Shown here one piece after another: positions 55,094 through 63,931 of a stretch of DNA of 64,000 nt. Source of the DNA: Streptomyces zagrosensis (GTDB taxonomy: Bacteria; Actinomycetota; Actinomycetes; Streptomycetales; Streptomycetaceae). The translations under genes and the position numbers were made by a program. The stretch is taken from assembly GCF_014203645.1 (NCBI RefSeq), contig NZ_JACHJL010000025.1:42088-106087 (forward strand). Reading direction: 5' to 3'. Below the pieces are notes generated by a model, which saw nothing but the letters and a program-made list of their open reading frames with translations, did no database searches and was not told where the DNA came from. The first letter of the stretch is position 1. The number at the start of each line of letters is the position of its first letter.

Positions 55094-55905
55094 CGTCGGC
55101 TCTACCGCTACCCCCAGGAATCCGTATCGACCGCAGCGATCTCAAGCCCTTCGGCCTGGTCGTCGAGTCGAACGGCGACACGGACCTCAATGTCCTGCCG
55201 CCCGCTCTCCTCGCGCGCTGGGTCGGCGAGTTCCGGGTCGTGGTGCTGCGGGGCTTCGCCGGCCTGTCCAAGGAGGCGTTCGCCGACAGCGCCCGCCGCT
55301 GGGGCCCGCTGCTGACCTGGGACTTCGGCGAGGTGCTGGACCTGGTGGTGCAGGAACGCCCGACGAACTACCTGTTCACTCCCGGGTGCGTGCCTTACCA
55401 CTGGGACGGCGCGTTCGCCGAGCAGACGCCCGCGTACATGTTTTTCCAGTGCGTACAGGCGCCGATGGCCGACGCGGGCGGCGAGACCAGCTTCATCGAC
55501 ACCACGTTGCTCCTGAACAACGCCGGGCAGGAACGCCGGGCGATGTGGGACCACGTGCAGATCACGTACACCGTGGAGAAGAAAGGCCACTTCGGCGGCA
55601 AGTTCACCACGCCGCTGGTCTCCTCGCACCCGATCACCGGGCGTCCGACGCTGCGTTACGCCGAGCCGCTGCCCGCTGACGAGTACGAGAACCCGCTCAG
55701 CCTTACGGTCGAGGGAATTCCCGCGTCCGAGCACGACGAACTCCTGACCGACCTGCACGAGCGGCTCTACCACGGCGGCGCCGGCTACACCCACACCTGG
55801 CAGGACGGCGACTACCTGCTGATCGACAACCATGCGGTGCTGCACCGCAGGGAATCCTTCCGCCAGGAGTCGCCGCGCCGCCTGCAACGCGTACAAATCC
55901 TGTAA
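55090..55905 (+). CDS. isnB: Fe(II)/2-oxoglutarate oxygenase, TauD/PvcB (IsnB) type
   Basis: 271 residues from ATG 55090, overlapping isnA by 4 bp. TauD fold with metal ligands H-x-D in PYHWDGAF and a distal His in LIDNHAVLHRRESF; the following Arg-rich SPRRLQRVQIL holds the 2-oxoglutarate Arg. PvcB/IsnB enzymes act on the isonitrile product of IsnA, typically decarboxylating and desaturating it to a vinyl isonitrile. Together the two genes are a minimal isocyanide pathway. Product unknown. Confidence 0.93.
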   Translation: MTSALPLPPGIRIDRSDLKPFGLVVESNGDTDLNVLPPALLARWVGEFRVVVLRGFAGLSKEAFADSARRWGPLLTWDFGEVLDLVVQERPTNYLFTPGCVPYHWDGAFAEQTPAYMFFQCVQAPMADAGGETSFIDTTLLLNNAGQERRAMWDHVQITYTVEKKGHFGGKFTTPLVSSHPITGRPTLRYAEPLPADEYENPLSLTVEGIPASEHDELLTDLHERLYHGGAGYTHTWQDGDYLLIDNHAVLHRRESFRQESPRRLQRVQIL

Positions 55906-56025
55906 CCGTCGCCGCTTCGCCCACCACTCGCCACCCACCGCCTGCCGTCCCGGGGCGACGCGCGCCTGCGTCGCCGATGGTCTGCGGACTGCCCCTCGCC
56001 CGCTCCGTATCGCCGGAAGGCCACG

Positions 56026-56823
56026 ATGCCCGTCACCACTGCATACGCGTTCGACAACCAGGCTGCTCAGGCACCGTCCCGACTGGGCGCGCTGGAGGCC
56101 GCGTACGACCCGATCACCATCGCCCGTATCGGCGAGATCGACCTCCCGCCGGGCGCCCGCTGCTGGGAGGTGGGTGCCGGCGGTGGGTCCATCGCGCACC
56201 ACTTGGCCACCCTGGTGCGCCCGACCGGCGGCCGGGTGCTCGCCACTGACCTTGAGCTTGCCCTGACGTCCCCGGCCGAAGGTCTGGAGCTGCGGCAACA
56301 CGACCTGCGCGGGTCGTTGCCCTCCGAAGACCGCTATGACCTGGTGCATGCCCGGCTGGTACTCGGGCACATCCCGGAGCGCCACGAGATCCTGGCCAAG
56401 CTGGTCGATGCGGTCGCGCCGGGTGGCTGGTTGCTGATCGAGGAGTTCGACGCGACGTCGCTCCAACGGCCCTTGACCACGCCGACCTTCCGCGACGCGG
56501 AGATCATCGACCGGGTCGTCGATCTCACCCAGCAACTGTTGATCGCTAGCGGCGCCGACCCGGCCTGGGGCACCGAGGCCCACGCGGCGATGGCAGCCGT
56601 CGGGCTGACCGACGTGCACACCCGTGAGCATGCCGAGAGCTGGTCGGGCGGCAGCGCGGGCGCGCGGCTGATGGCTCTCAACACGGTCCAACTCCGGCCC
56701 CGGCTGCTGGCGGCCGGGGCCACGGAGGCGGAACTCGATCGGGTGGGCGCACTGCTGACCGACCCGGCCGTGGCGGTCACCTCGTGGCGGCTGGTCTCCA
56801 CCCGGGGGCGCCGCGCCGCCTGA
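56026..56823 (+). CDS. Class I SAM-dependent methyltransferase, third gene of the cassette
   Basis: 265 residues from ATG 56026 (GGAAGG RBS). SAM motif CWEVGAGGGSIAHHLATLV with the acidic ribose-binding LATDLEL, then DLVHARLVLGHIPERHEIL and PGGWLLIEEFD. No other domain. It is 120 bp after isnB on the same strand, so it may tailor the isonitrile product (O- or N-methylation). The gap leaves room for an independent promoter, so cluster membership is inferred from proximity. Confidence 0.88.
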   Translation: MPVTTAYAFDNQAAQAPSRLGALEAAYDPITIARIGEIDLPPGARCWEVGAGGGSIAHHLATLVRPTGGRVLATDLELALTSPAEGLELRQHDLRGSLPSEDRYDLVHARLVLGHIPERHEILAKLVDAVAPGGWLLIEEFDATSLQRPLTTPTFRDAEIIDRVVDLTQQLLIASGADPAWGTEAHAAMAAVGLTDVHTREHAESWSGGSAGARLMALNTVQLRPRLLAAGATEAELDRVGALLTDPAVAVTSWRLVSTRGRRAA

Positions 56824-57011
56824 CCCAAGGTGGTGGGCCGTCCTCGCTGGGGCTGCCCCTCGCTGAAGCCGTCCATCGCCGAAGTGGCCAGCCGCTGCCG
56901 GGGCCAGCCCTTCGCGTACGCACCACAGCCGTACGGCCGCCACACGGGCGGGTCTGACCGATGGGTCAGGCCCGCCCGTTGTCGTGGGGTGCGGGTGACC
57001 GGGGGCCCAGG

Positions 57012-57533
57012 TCACTCGGGCATCGCAGCCGCGCCGGGTGGCGCGGAAGAGGACTCCGGATGGCGAGACCGCCATCCATTGAGCAGAACCTGGCGTAGCC
57101 CCTTCGCCAGCGCCGCGCGCTCGTCCTGCGACAACCCCTCAAGCAGTGGCTCCTCGGCCGCTCGTAGGACCCCGTCCAGCTCGCTCAGGGTCTCCCGGCC
57201 GTGCGCGGTGACGCGCAGCTCGGCGGTGCGGCCCCGCCCGACCGGTGACTCCCGGGTGACGCTCCCCGACTTCTCCAACTGTCTGACGGTGGCCTGCATG
57301 CTCTGCGCAGTGACCCCGGCCCGGCGGGCCAGCGCGCTGTAGGACAGGCCGGGCTCGCGCGAAAGGTGGCCAAGGGCGCTCAGATGCCGTAGCGAAAGCC
57401 CCTGCGCCTCCAGGGCGTGGTCGATCTCCTCGCGGACCAACCGTCCCGCCGTGAGCAGCAGCATGCCGGTACGCGATGTCGTGGGCGCCGGCATCGGCGG
57501 GACGCGCGGATGATCGACCGGGCTCTGCCTCAC
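57012..57533 (-). CDS. MarR-family transcriptional regulator
   Basis: 173 residues from GTG 57533 (CAGGAG just upstream); ATG 57494 is an alternative without RBS. Winged HTH: LSLRHLSALGHLSREPGLSYSALARRAGVTAQSMQATVRQLEKSGSVTRESPVGRGRTAELRVT. Divergent from the membrane protein at 57704, with a CTTGAGTTTAAG dyad between. Probably represses that gene. It is convergent with the isonitrile cassette, so a role there is possible but not indicated. Confidence 0.9.
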   Translation of the reverse strand: MRQSPVDHPRVPPMPAPTTSRTGMLLLTAGRLVREEIDHALEAQGLSLRHLSALGHLSREPGLSYSALARRAGVTAQSMQATVRQLEKSGSVTRESPVGRGRTAELRVTAHGRETLSELDGVLRAAEEPLLEGLSQDERAALAKGLRQVLLNGWRSRHPESSSAPPGAAAMPE

Positions 57534-57638
57534 GTACTCCTGCCCTCCGGCCGCCCGCGCGGGACGGCCTCTTGTCGGCCGGTACCCCAAAAGGGGGACG
57601 GCCCCGTCATTGGCCAGCGGCGCGAATGCTAGCCTCGA

Positions 57639-57650
57639 CTTGAGTTTAAG
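57639..57650. promoter_or_regulatory. Candidate MarR operator CTTGAGTTTAAG
   Basis: An imperfect 12-bp dyad of the CTT(G/A)A...T(C/T)AAG kind, ~55 bp before the membrane-protein start. An AGTTT/AAACT repeat (57643-57663) overlaps it. Confidence 0.5.
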
Positions 57651-57703
57651 GCAGACTGAAACTAGGGGTCGGTGCCGCGCCAGGTGCCGACGGGAGGCAT
57701 GCC

Positions 57704-58366
57704 ATGACCAAACTCATGCTCAGCATCCATGTACTGGTGGCCGTGATGTTCATCGGCCCCGTCACGGTGGCGGCGAGCCTGTTCCCCCGCTTCGCTCGCC
57801 AGGCCCTGACGCCAGTCGGGGCGCTGGCCACCGCGCACAATGCGACGGACGCGGACCTCGGCGCAGCAGCCCACACCGCAGCCGCGAGCGAGTCATCGGC
57901 CGTGGACGGCGGCGCGCAGGAGACCGCGCTGGCGGCCAGGCCAGCCGACCCCGTGGCGGCTTCGGCCGCGGGCGGCGCGGGCGGCATCACGAGCGTGGAG
58001 TCGACGCGTTCAGTGGCCTCGGTGATGCTGCTGCACCGGATCAGCCGGGTCTACGCGCTGCTCAGCGTGGTCGTACCGGCCTTCGGGCTGCTCACCGCGC
58101 AACAAATGGGTGTGATCGGAGACGCCTGGCTGATCGCCTCGATGGTGCTCACCGCCATCGCCGCGGTCCTGCTTGGCATTGCCGTCCTCGGCTACCAGGA
58201 CTCCGTCGTGACCCTGCTCGAAGACGAGGACCGCGAAGTGGGCGCGATGCGGGCCATGGCCGCACGGCTGCCCAAGCTGTCGATGGTCACCGGCATGTTC
58301 GCGCTGACCTGGGCCGTTGTCGTGGTCTTGATGATCGTCAGGCCCGGTTCCACCACCGGGGCCTAG
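57704..58366 (+). CDS. Membrane protein (DUF2269-like) with Ala-rich insertion
   Basis: 220 residues from ATG 57704 (GGGAGG RBS). Four hydrophobic helices: KLMLSIHVLVAVMFIGPVTVAASLFP, a second near RVYALLSVVVPAFGLLTA, LIASMVLTAIAAVLLGIAVLG and MFALTWAVVVVLMIV. Between the first and second is about 55 residues of Ala/Asp/Ser low complexity (HNATDADLGAAAH and following), inserted in a loop that is normally short. Regulated by the divergent MarR gene by position. Function unknown. Confidence 0.8.
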   Translation: MTKLMLSIHVLVAVMFIGPVTVAASLFPRFARQALTPVGALATAHNATDADLGAAAHTAAASESSAVDGGAQETALAARPADPVAASAAGGAGGITSVESTRSVASVMLLHRISRVYALLSVVVPAFGLLTAQQMGVIGDAWLIASMVLTAIAAVLLGIAVLGYQDSVVTLLEDEDREVGAMRAMAARLPKLSMVTGMFALTWAVVVVLMIVRPGSTTGA

Positions 58367-58780
58367 CCGCCAGCCGCCTTCTGGCCGGCGACTCGTCGGC
58401 CGCTCGGCCGCCCCGTGCAGTCGCTGTCCAGCCCCCCGCTTCAGTCGCCGTCCAGGTGCCCCGTTCGGCCGCAGGCCCGGCCCGTTTCCCCGCGGACCGC
58501 GGGGCCGGCCGGCTTCCCCGTGGCGTTGCGTGAGCGCGTACCCGCACAGGGTGCGCGCTTTGCCCTTTGCTCGCCTCCGCGCGTCCTTTGCCGGGAGCGG
58601 GCTCGCGTGGCGATGTGCGAGGTCATGACCGAACCGCCCGGGACACGGCGAATTGCCCCCGGGTTCGCAACCGACGCCTTCGCCAGAGAGAATGCGGGTT
58701 GCGTACCACCGATGGGCTATGTCGGTGAGACGCTGCAAGGGGTCGGACATTTCCGGCCCCCACGGGGAGGTGGCAAGCAA
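58367..58780. other. Intergenic region before the AfsK-like kinase
   Basis: No gene seen. A partial inverted repeat GGGTTCGCAACC/GGGTTGCG lies at ~58661-58704, and GGGGAGG (58764-58770) is the kinase RBS. The frame is open through this region but nonhomologous. Confidence 0.4.
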
Positions 58781-61666
58781 GTGGAGCAGCTCACGCAGCA
58801 CGACCCGAGACGGATCGGCCCGTTCGAGGTGCTTGGGCGGCTCGGCGCGGGCGGCATGGGGCTCGTCTATCTCGCACGCTCGGCCTCGGGCCGGCGGGTC
58901 GCGATCAAGACCGTACGCACCGAGCTGGCCGAGGATCAGCTCTTTCGGGTCCGCTTCACGCGCGAGGTGGAGGCGGCCCGCGCCGTCAGCGGCTTCTACA
59001 CCGCCGCCGTCGTGGACGCCGACCCGCGGGCCGCCGTGCCGTGGCTGGCCACCGCGTACGTTCCCGCCCCTTCGCTTGAGGAAATAGTCAACGAGTGCGG
59101 GCCGCTGCCGGCCCAGGCGGTGCGCTGGCTCGCGGCCGGCATCGCCGAGGCACTCCAGTCCATCCACGGCGGTGGCCTGGTCCACCGCGACCTCAAGCCG
59201 TCGAACGTGCTAGTCGTGGAGGACGGGCCGCGCGTCATCGACTTCGGTATCGCATCCGGCGTCTCCAACACCCGGCTCACAATGACCAATGTGGCCGTGG
59301 GCACGCCGGCGTACATGTCGCCCGAGCAGGCGCGTGACTCGCGCAGTGTCACCGGCGCGAGCGATGTTTTCTCCCTCGGCTCCACCCTGGTGTTCGCCGG
59401 CACCGGCCATGCGCCGTTCCACGGTGCGAACCCGGTCGAGACCGTCTTCATGCTCCTGCGCGAGGGCCCGGATCTGGCCGGGCTGCCGGACGAACTGCTT
59501 CCGCTCATCGAGTCCTGTATGCAGATGACCGCCGGTGAGCGCCCCTCTCCCGCGGACCTCCAGGCGCAGCTCGCGCCGCACCTGTTCGCGTCAGGCGGTG
59601 ACGACAGCGGTACGGCATCGGCCTGGCTCCCGGACAGCGCGGTCGCCCTCATCGAAGAGCGGCGCGGCGGCCGGGGCGCCCTGGTGCGACCCGCCGGCGG
59701 CCAGCGGCAGGGCCGCAGCGGGGGCGGCGGCTCGCGCGGCCGTTCCGATCGGTCGCCCGCGGGCCAGCCTGGCGGTGGCTCCGGATGGGGCCCGGCCGCT
59801 GGGGGAGACCCGCGCGGCGGGCTGAGTTCGGCGGGCCCCGCGCCCGCCTCCGGCCGGCATACGGCGCACGCCGCACCTGCCGCGCCCAGCTCCGCGGCCA
59901 TGGGGCCGCCGGCTGCCGCTCCGGCCTCCGCGCCTCCAGCACAGGTCACGTCCGCTCCCGCAACCAGCGGACCCGGCGCTTCCGCTCCCGTATCGGCGCA
60001 GCCACCGCTGTCGTCGCCGCCCTCATCGTCAGCGTCCTACGCGCCGCCAGCCCCACACGGCGCACCGCCCACGCCACAGGGCGGCCCGAGCGCACCGCAC
60101 GGCCCGCGGCAGACCGGGGCGGGCTCCGGCGGGCCCAGAGCATCCGACGGGCCGGACGGTTCCGTACGGCTGGCCGGCTCGCAGGTGCCGATCGGCCCGG
60201 GCCCGCGCGCCGCCGACGCCAGGGACGGGCGGGCAGCCATCGACGGCGGCCCGGCCACCGGCTGGGTCAGACCGCCGAGCGGCGGCCCCGGAGTGGGGCA
60301 CGGTGGCTCGCCAGGCGGCCACCCGCCCGGCCCCGGGCCCGCCGCGCATGGCCTAGGGCCCGGACCCGCGCCCGGCCACCGCTCCCCGGATGAGGCAGGC
60401 CGTGCAGGCGGACACGGCGGCCCCGGCGGGCCGATCAACGGCGGTGACGGGGGACGCGGCGCGTACCCCGCGCACCCGCAAGGCGACGGCGAGCCCGCCG
60501 CCGACCCGGTGAGTGGCGGCCAAGGCCGCTGGCGGCCGTGGCGGTTTCGGATGTCGAACGACGTGTGGGGCACGCCCGCGGTCGCCGGGGACCTGTTGTA
60601 CGTGACCTCCTTCGAGGTCCACGCCCTGGACACCGGGACCGGGCGGCGCGTCTTCAAGACCCGCGACGTCGCCTGGGCGATGGCCGTCTCCGGCGGGCGC
60701 ATCCACGCCTCCGATGGCACCACGCTGTACGCGCTCGACGCGGCCGATGGAGCGGAGCGGTGGCGGCTGGCCACCGACGGTTGGGTGTACTCGCTCTCGG
60801 TGGACCGGGGCACCGTCGTCACCGGCACCCGGGGCGGTGGTGTCCAGGCATGGGAGGCCGCCAACGGCGAACTCCTGTGGGAGAAGACCGGTGCCCAGAC
60901 GGACTTCGAGACGCCCGAGTCAGGGCCGGCCATCCACGGCGACACGGTGTACGTGTGGTCCGACGCACGCCTGCGGGCCCTTGAGGCGCGCACCGGCGTC
61001 GAGCGCTGGTCCTATCCGGTCGGCGACGCGGCGTCCTGTGGCGGCGTACCGGTGCGGCTGCTGCACGCGCCCGATGGCGTCGCCTACGTCACGGCCGGCA
61101 CCCGGGTGCTGGCCATCGACATCGCCCGAGGCGATGTGCGCTGGCGTTTTGAGGCGCCCGCCGTCTTCCTCAGCCCGCCCGCGTACGCCCCGGGCGCCGC
61201 GGTCGCCGGTGGCGGCATCTACATCGCCGACTACCTCGGCACCGTCTACGCCCTGGACGCGACCAACGGCCGCGACCGCTGGCGCATCGCCACCGAGCCC
61301 CGCCAGTCCATAGAGCCGGTCCTGGTCGCGGCCGGCTCCGTCCACCTGGGCAGCGGCGGCGCCCTGTACACGCTGGACGCGGTGACCGGCACTCCCAAAT
61401 GGCGCTTCGCCGCAGGCGGCGAGGTCATCGGCGCCCCGGTCGTCGCGGATGGCCGGGTCCACTTCGGCTCGGCCGACCACTGCCTTTACACGGTGGACGC
61501 CACCGGCGGCCAACTCCGCTGGAAGCTGGCCACGGGCGGCGAGATCACCGGTTCCCCGGTGGCCGTGGCGGGCGTCGTCTACGCGTGCAGCAAGGACCGC
61601 TGCGTTTACGCCCTGGACGCGGTGAAGGGCACGGGCCTGTCCCGCTCCCCGGCGCGCCAGCCGTAG
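58781..61666 (+). CDS. AfsK-like soluble Ser/Thr kinase with PQQ-type beta-propeller
   Basis: 961 residues from GTG 58781. Kinase domain (~12-275): GAGGMGLVY, K43, HRD with D137, DFG with D154, MSPEQ. A ~300-residue Pro/Gly/Ser/Ala-rich linker is followed by 7-8 PQQ-like blades from ~585 (WGTPAVAGDLLYVTSFEVHALDTGTGRR; IYIADYLGTVYALDATNGRDRW; VHFGSADHCLYTVDATGG). There is no TM helix, so it is cytosolic, the layout of AfsK, which signals in antibiotic production and hyphal branching. It differs from AfsK in linker length, so it is a paralogue rather than a sure orthologue. The propeller likely senses a ligand or partner protein. Confidence 0.93.
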   Translation: MEQLTQHDPRRIGPFEVLGRLGAGGMGLVYLARSASGRRVAIKTVRTELAEDQLFRVRFTREVEAARAVSGFYTAAVVDADPRAAVPWLATAYVPAPSLEEIVNECGPLPAQAVRWLAAGIAEALQSIHGGGLVHRDLKPSNVLVVEDGPRVIDFGIASGVSNTRLTMTNVAVGTPAYMSPEQARDSRSVTGASDVFSLGSTLVFAGTGHAPFHGANPVETVFMLLREGPDLAGLPDELLPLIESCMQMTAGERPSPADLQAQLAPHLFASGGDDSGTASAWLPDSAVALIEERRGGRGALVRPAGGQRQGRSGGGGSRGRSDRSPAGQPGGGSGWGPAAGGDPRGGLSSAGPAPASGRHTAHAAPAAPSSAAMGPPAAAPASAPPAQVTSAPATSGPGASAPVSAQPPLSSPPSSSASYAPPAPHGAPPTPQGGPSAPHGPRQTGAGSGGPRASDGPDGSVRLAGSQVPIGPGPRAADARDGRAAIDGGPATGWVRPPSGGPGVGHGGSPGGHPPGPGPAAHGLGPGPAPGHRSPDEAGRAGGHGGPGGPINGGDGGRGAYPAHPQGDGEPAADPVSGGQGRWRPWRFRMSNDVWGTPAVAGDLLYVTSFEVHALDTGTGRRVFKTRDVAWAMAVSGGRIHASDGTTLYALDAADGAERWRLATDGWVYSLSVDRGTVVTGTRGGGVQAWEAANGELLWEKTGAQTDFETPESGPAIHGDTVYVWSDARLRALEARTGVERWSYPVGDAASCGGVPVRLLHAPDGVAYVTAGTRVLAIDIARGDVRWRFEAPAVFLSPPAYAPGAAVAGGGIYIADYLGTVYALDATNGRDRWRIATEPRQSIEPVLVAAGSVHLGSGGALYTLDAVTGTPKWRFAAGGEVIGAPVVADGRVHFGSADHCLYTVDATGGQLRWKLATGGEITGSPVAVAGVVYACSKDRCVYALDAVKGTGLSRSPARQP

Positions 61667-61738
61667 CCGGCGCCTGCCCGCTCGATATCAGGGTGCTGGG
61701 CGCTGGGTGCCGGGTGTTGGGCGCTGGGTGAGCCAGTC

Positions 61739-62893
61739 TCAGGTATCTGTGGGTTCGTCTCGCCGTACCGGCTGCGGCAGCGTCCGTTCCGCGTCCGACT
61801 CCGGTGGAGGGGCGGGGGCCGGGCTCGGCCAGGGGACGTTATCGGAGGTGACCTCCGGGGGTGGCCCGCCGGCATCGTCCTCGTCGGCGCCCTCGCCCGT
61901 ACGCCCGTGATCGCCGAGGCCCCAGTCAGCGTCGAAGTCGCGGCCTGAGTGGGTATACGGGGCGTCCGAGTGCTCCGTGAACGATCGCGGCATCTCCACC
62001 GTTTCGCCCTCCCCATGCTCACGACCACCCTGCGGCGCAGCGGGCCAGGTGACCGGGGGAGTCGGCCCGACGCCGACGCTGGCACCTGCGCCGTGACCGG
62101 GGCTGGTGCCATACGGATAGCGCGGGCTTGGTCTCGGCCCCCGCGAGGGCGCTGGCCCGGGCTGGGGCGCTGGTCCGGGTTGGGGCCCTTGCGCAGGCCC
62201 GGGCGGGGGCTGCTGAGGGGAGGGCGCGTACAGGTCACGCGGGTACGCCTCGGGCTCGTGCGGGTCGCGCTGGTACGCCCCGGCCGCGTAACCCGCGGGC
62301 AGCGGCGGTTCCCAGTCCGTGCCGGCGCGACCGTAAGCGCCTGGATCGCTGTGGGCCCCGGGGCTTCCATACGCCGCGGAGCCTTCGTATCCGTCGTACC
62401 GTCCGGCGACCTGCTCGTCATCGGCGCCCTCGGCCACGCGCGCGCCGGCGCACGAGCGGTGGCCCCGGCCGCGTCCGCGTCCGCTCATCACGGCAGCGGC
62501 AACCAGGAGCAGTATTGAGCCACCTACGGCTGCGGCGACGCCGATGCCTAGGCCGTTGCCCTCGCCGTCCACCGTCAGACTTCCGGCGGCCTGGCCCTGC
62601 CGGACCATCCACAACACCGCGAATCCCAGCGCCACAAGACCGGCCAGCGCCACGAGTAGCCGCGAGCGCAGGAGCAGGCCAACCAGGGTGAGCAGGGCGG
62701 CGAAGGCCATGGGCAAAAGCAGTGAGCGCAGGAGTCCGGCCTCGGCGCCGTGTATTCCCTCCAGGCCGCTGAAGAGGTCATCGATGCGGATATCGCGACC
62801 GTGACGGCCGTCGTACCAGGCACGGAAGGGGCTCCAGACGACGGCCGTCGCTCCAATGAGAGCGATGAGGCTCCCGAAGACGTTGCGGACCAT
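61739..62893 (-). CDS. Membrane protein with Pro-rich cytosolic tail
   Basis: 384 residues. Four hydrophobic helices in the first ~140 (VFGSLIALIGATAVVWSPF, LLLPMAFAALLTLVGLLL, LLVALAGLVALGFAVLWMV, GIGVAAAVGGSILLLVAAAVM), then ~240 residues of disordered Pro/Gly/Tyr/Asp sequence with Gln-Pro-Gly-Pro repeats. It stands convergent to the kinase gene, 72 bp away across GGGTGCTGGGCG-like repeats. No function recognised; possibly a substrate or partner of the kinase by position. Confidence 0.78.
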   Translation of the reverse strand: MVRNVFGSLIALIGATAVVWSPFRAWYDGRHGRDIRIDDLFSGLEGIHGAEAGLLRSLLLPMAFAALLTLVGLLLRSRLLVALAGLVALGFAVLWMVRQGQAAGSLTVDGEGNGLGIGVAAAVGGSILLLVAAAVMSGRGRGRGHRSCAGARVAEGADDEQVAGRYDGYEGSAAYGSPGAHSDPGAYGRAGTDWEPPLPAGYAAGAYQRDPHEPEAYPRDLYAPSPQQPPPGPAQGPQPGPAPQPGPAPSRGPRPSPRYPYGTSPGHGAGASVGVGPTPPVTWPAAPQGGREHGEGETVEMPRSFTEHSDAPYTHSGRDFDADWGLGDHGRTGEGADEDDAGGPPPEVTSDNVPWPSPAPAPPPESDAERTLPQPVRRDEPTDT

Positions 62894-63295
62894 CTCCGAC
62901 TCCTCGTCTTGTCGCTAACCGCTCTCCTTCACGACGCTACGCTCGTCGTGTCACATCTGCCACGCGTGCAACACGCTGGGTAACGGTGCGGGGGGAGTTG
63001 GTGAAGAGATCATTCAACGCGTCGAGAGGGAACCGATACGCGTCGAGTGGCGTGGTGAAATGCAGATCCGCCATGGGCGATCAAGCGGTCCGAAGCCTTC
63101 CGGAAAGCGTGTGGAATGGCGATCCCGCCTGCGTCCGTAGAGGAGCCCGTCCCCATCGCGGGACTGGGCCAATCGAGTGGCTGGTACGGCTCAACGGGAC
63201 GGGGCGAGGCCGCCTCTTTCTTGCTCTAAGCTGGCGTGCACTCGTCAACTAGTGCCTATGTTGGCTTGCGATGGTCTTTTCCACGGGGGTTTTTC
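62894..63295. other. Intergenic region before exported protein
   Basis: No gene or RNA recognised. A GGGGG stretch at ~63283 is the only RBS-like element for ATG 63296. Confidence 0.4.
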
Positions 63296-63931
63296 ATGCA
63301 TGCTCGTCGTAGTCGTCATCTGCGCGTCGTCGCGGTGGTCGCCGTCGTTTTCATCGCCCTCACCGGCGCCCGACGCGGTGGCGACGGTGGCGGCTGCGAC
63401 GACGACAGCAGCTCTTCATCGAACGACGGCTTCGTCTCGGGCGGCGCATCGAACGGCGGCATAGGCGACGACTCCTCGTCCTCCGGCCTCACCGGGGGCG
63501 CCAGCGACATACCGACAGCCGTGCCCAGCTACACCCCGGGCTACAGCCCCAGCTACACCCCGGGCTACAGCCCCAGCTACACCCCTGGTTACAGCCCTTC
63601 GCCGTCCTCCACCGAGCCGTCGTTCGACTCGGATGTGACCGGCGAGACGAATGGCAGCAACTGCCGCTACGACCAGGCCACAAGCCAGCTTGAGTACGAC
63701 GTGATGGTGCACAACCCGTCAACGACGACGACGTACGACTACTCAATCACCGTCGAGTGGAAGTCCGACTCCGACAGCTCCACGATGGGCACCGACTACG
63801 AGCGCGTCACCGTCGGCCCCGGCCAGTCCCAGACGGTCACCATGTCGCGCTACTACACGTTCACTGCGCAGACGTACTACACCTGCCAGGTCACTAGCGC
63901 TTCTAAGAAGCCGTTGCTCTATCGATCATGA
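63296..63931 (+). CDS. Exported Ser-rich protein with PSYTPGYS repeats
   Basis: 211 residues from ATG 63296; an upstream in-frame GTG/ATG at 63236 is possible. N-terminal signal: basic MHARRSRHLR, hydrophobic VVAVVAVVFIALTG, then ARRGGDGGGCDDD. The usual lipobox Cys right after LTG is missing, although a Cys occurs ten residues later, so lipidation is unclear. Serine/Asp-rich region, then three copies of PSYTPGYS (24-bp DNA repeat, 63524-63595), and a C-terminal all-beta domain (YDVMVHNPSTTTTYDYSITVEW) with a Cys pair, like Streptomyces FxLYD-type domains. Cell-surface role presumed. Confidence 0.75.
   Translation: MHARRSRHLRVVAVVAVVFIALTGARRGGDGGGCDDDSSSSSNDGFVSGGASNGGIGDDSSSSGLTGGASDIPTAVPSYTPGYSPSYTPGYSPSYTPGYSPSPSSTEPSFDSDVTGETNGSNCRYDQATSQLEYDVMVHNPSTTTTYDYSITVEWKSDSDSSTMGTDYERVTVGPGQSQTVTMSRYYTFTAQTYYTCQVTSASKKPLLYRS
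63524..63595. repeat. 24-bp tandem repeat x3 in exported protein
   Basis: Three consecutive copies encoding PSYTPGYS; the third copy differs at two silent positions. The repeat forms a Tyr/Pro-rich spacer before the C-terminal domain. Confidence 0.9.

Noticed and set aside
55108..57075. 655-codon open frame antisense to isnB and the methyltransferase
   Set aside because: Spans two good genes and a gap; composition is typical of an opposite-strand shadow.
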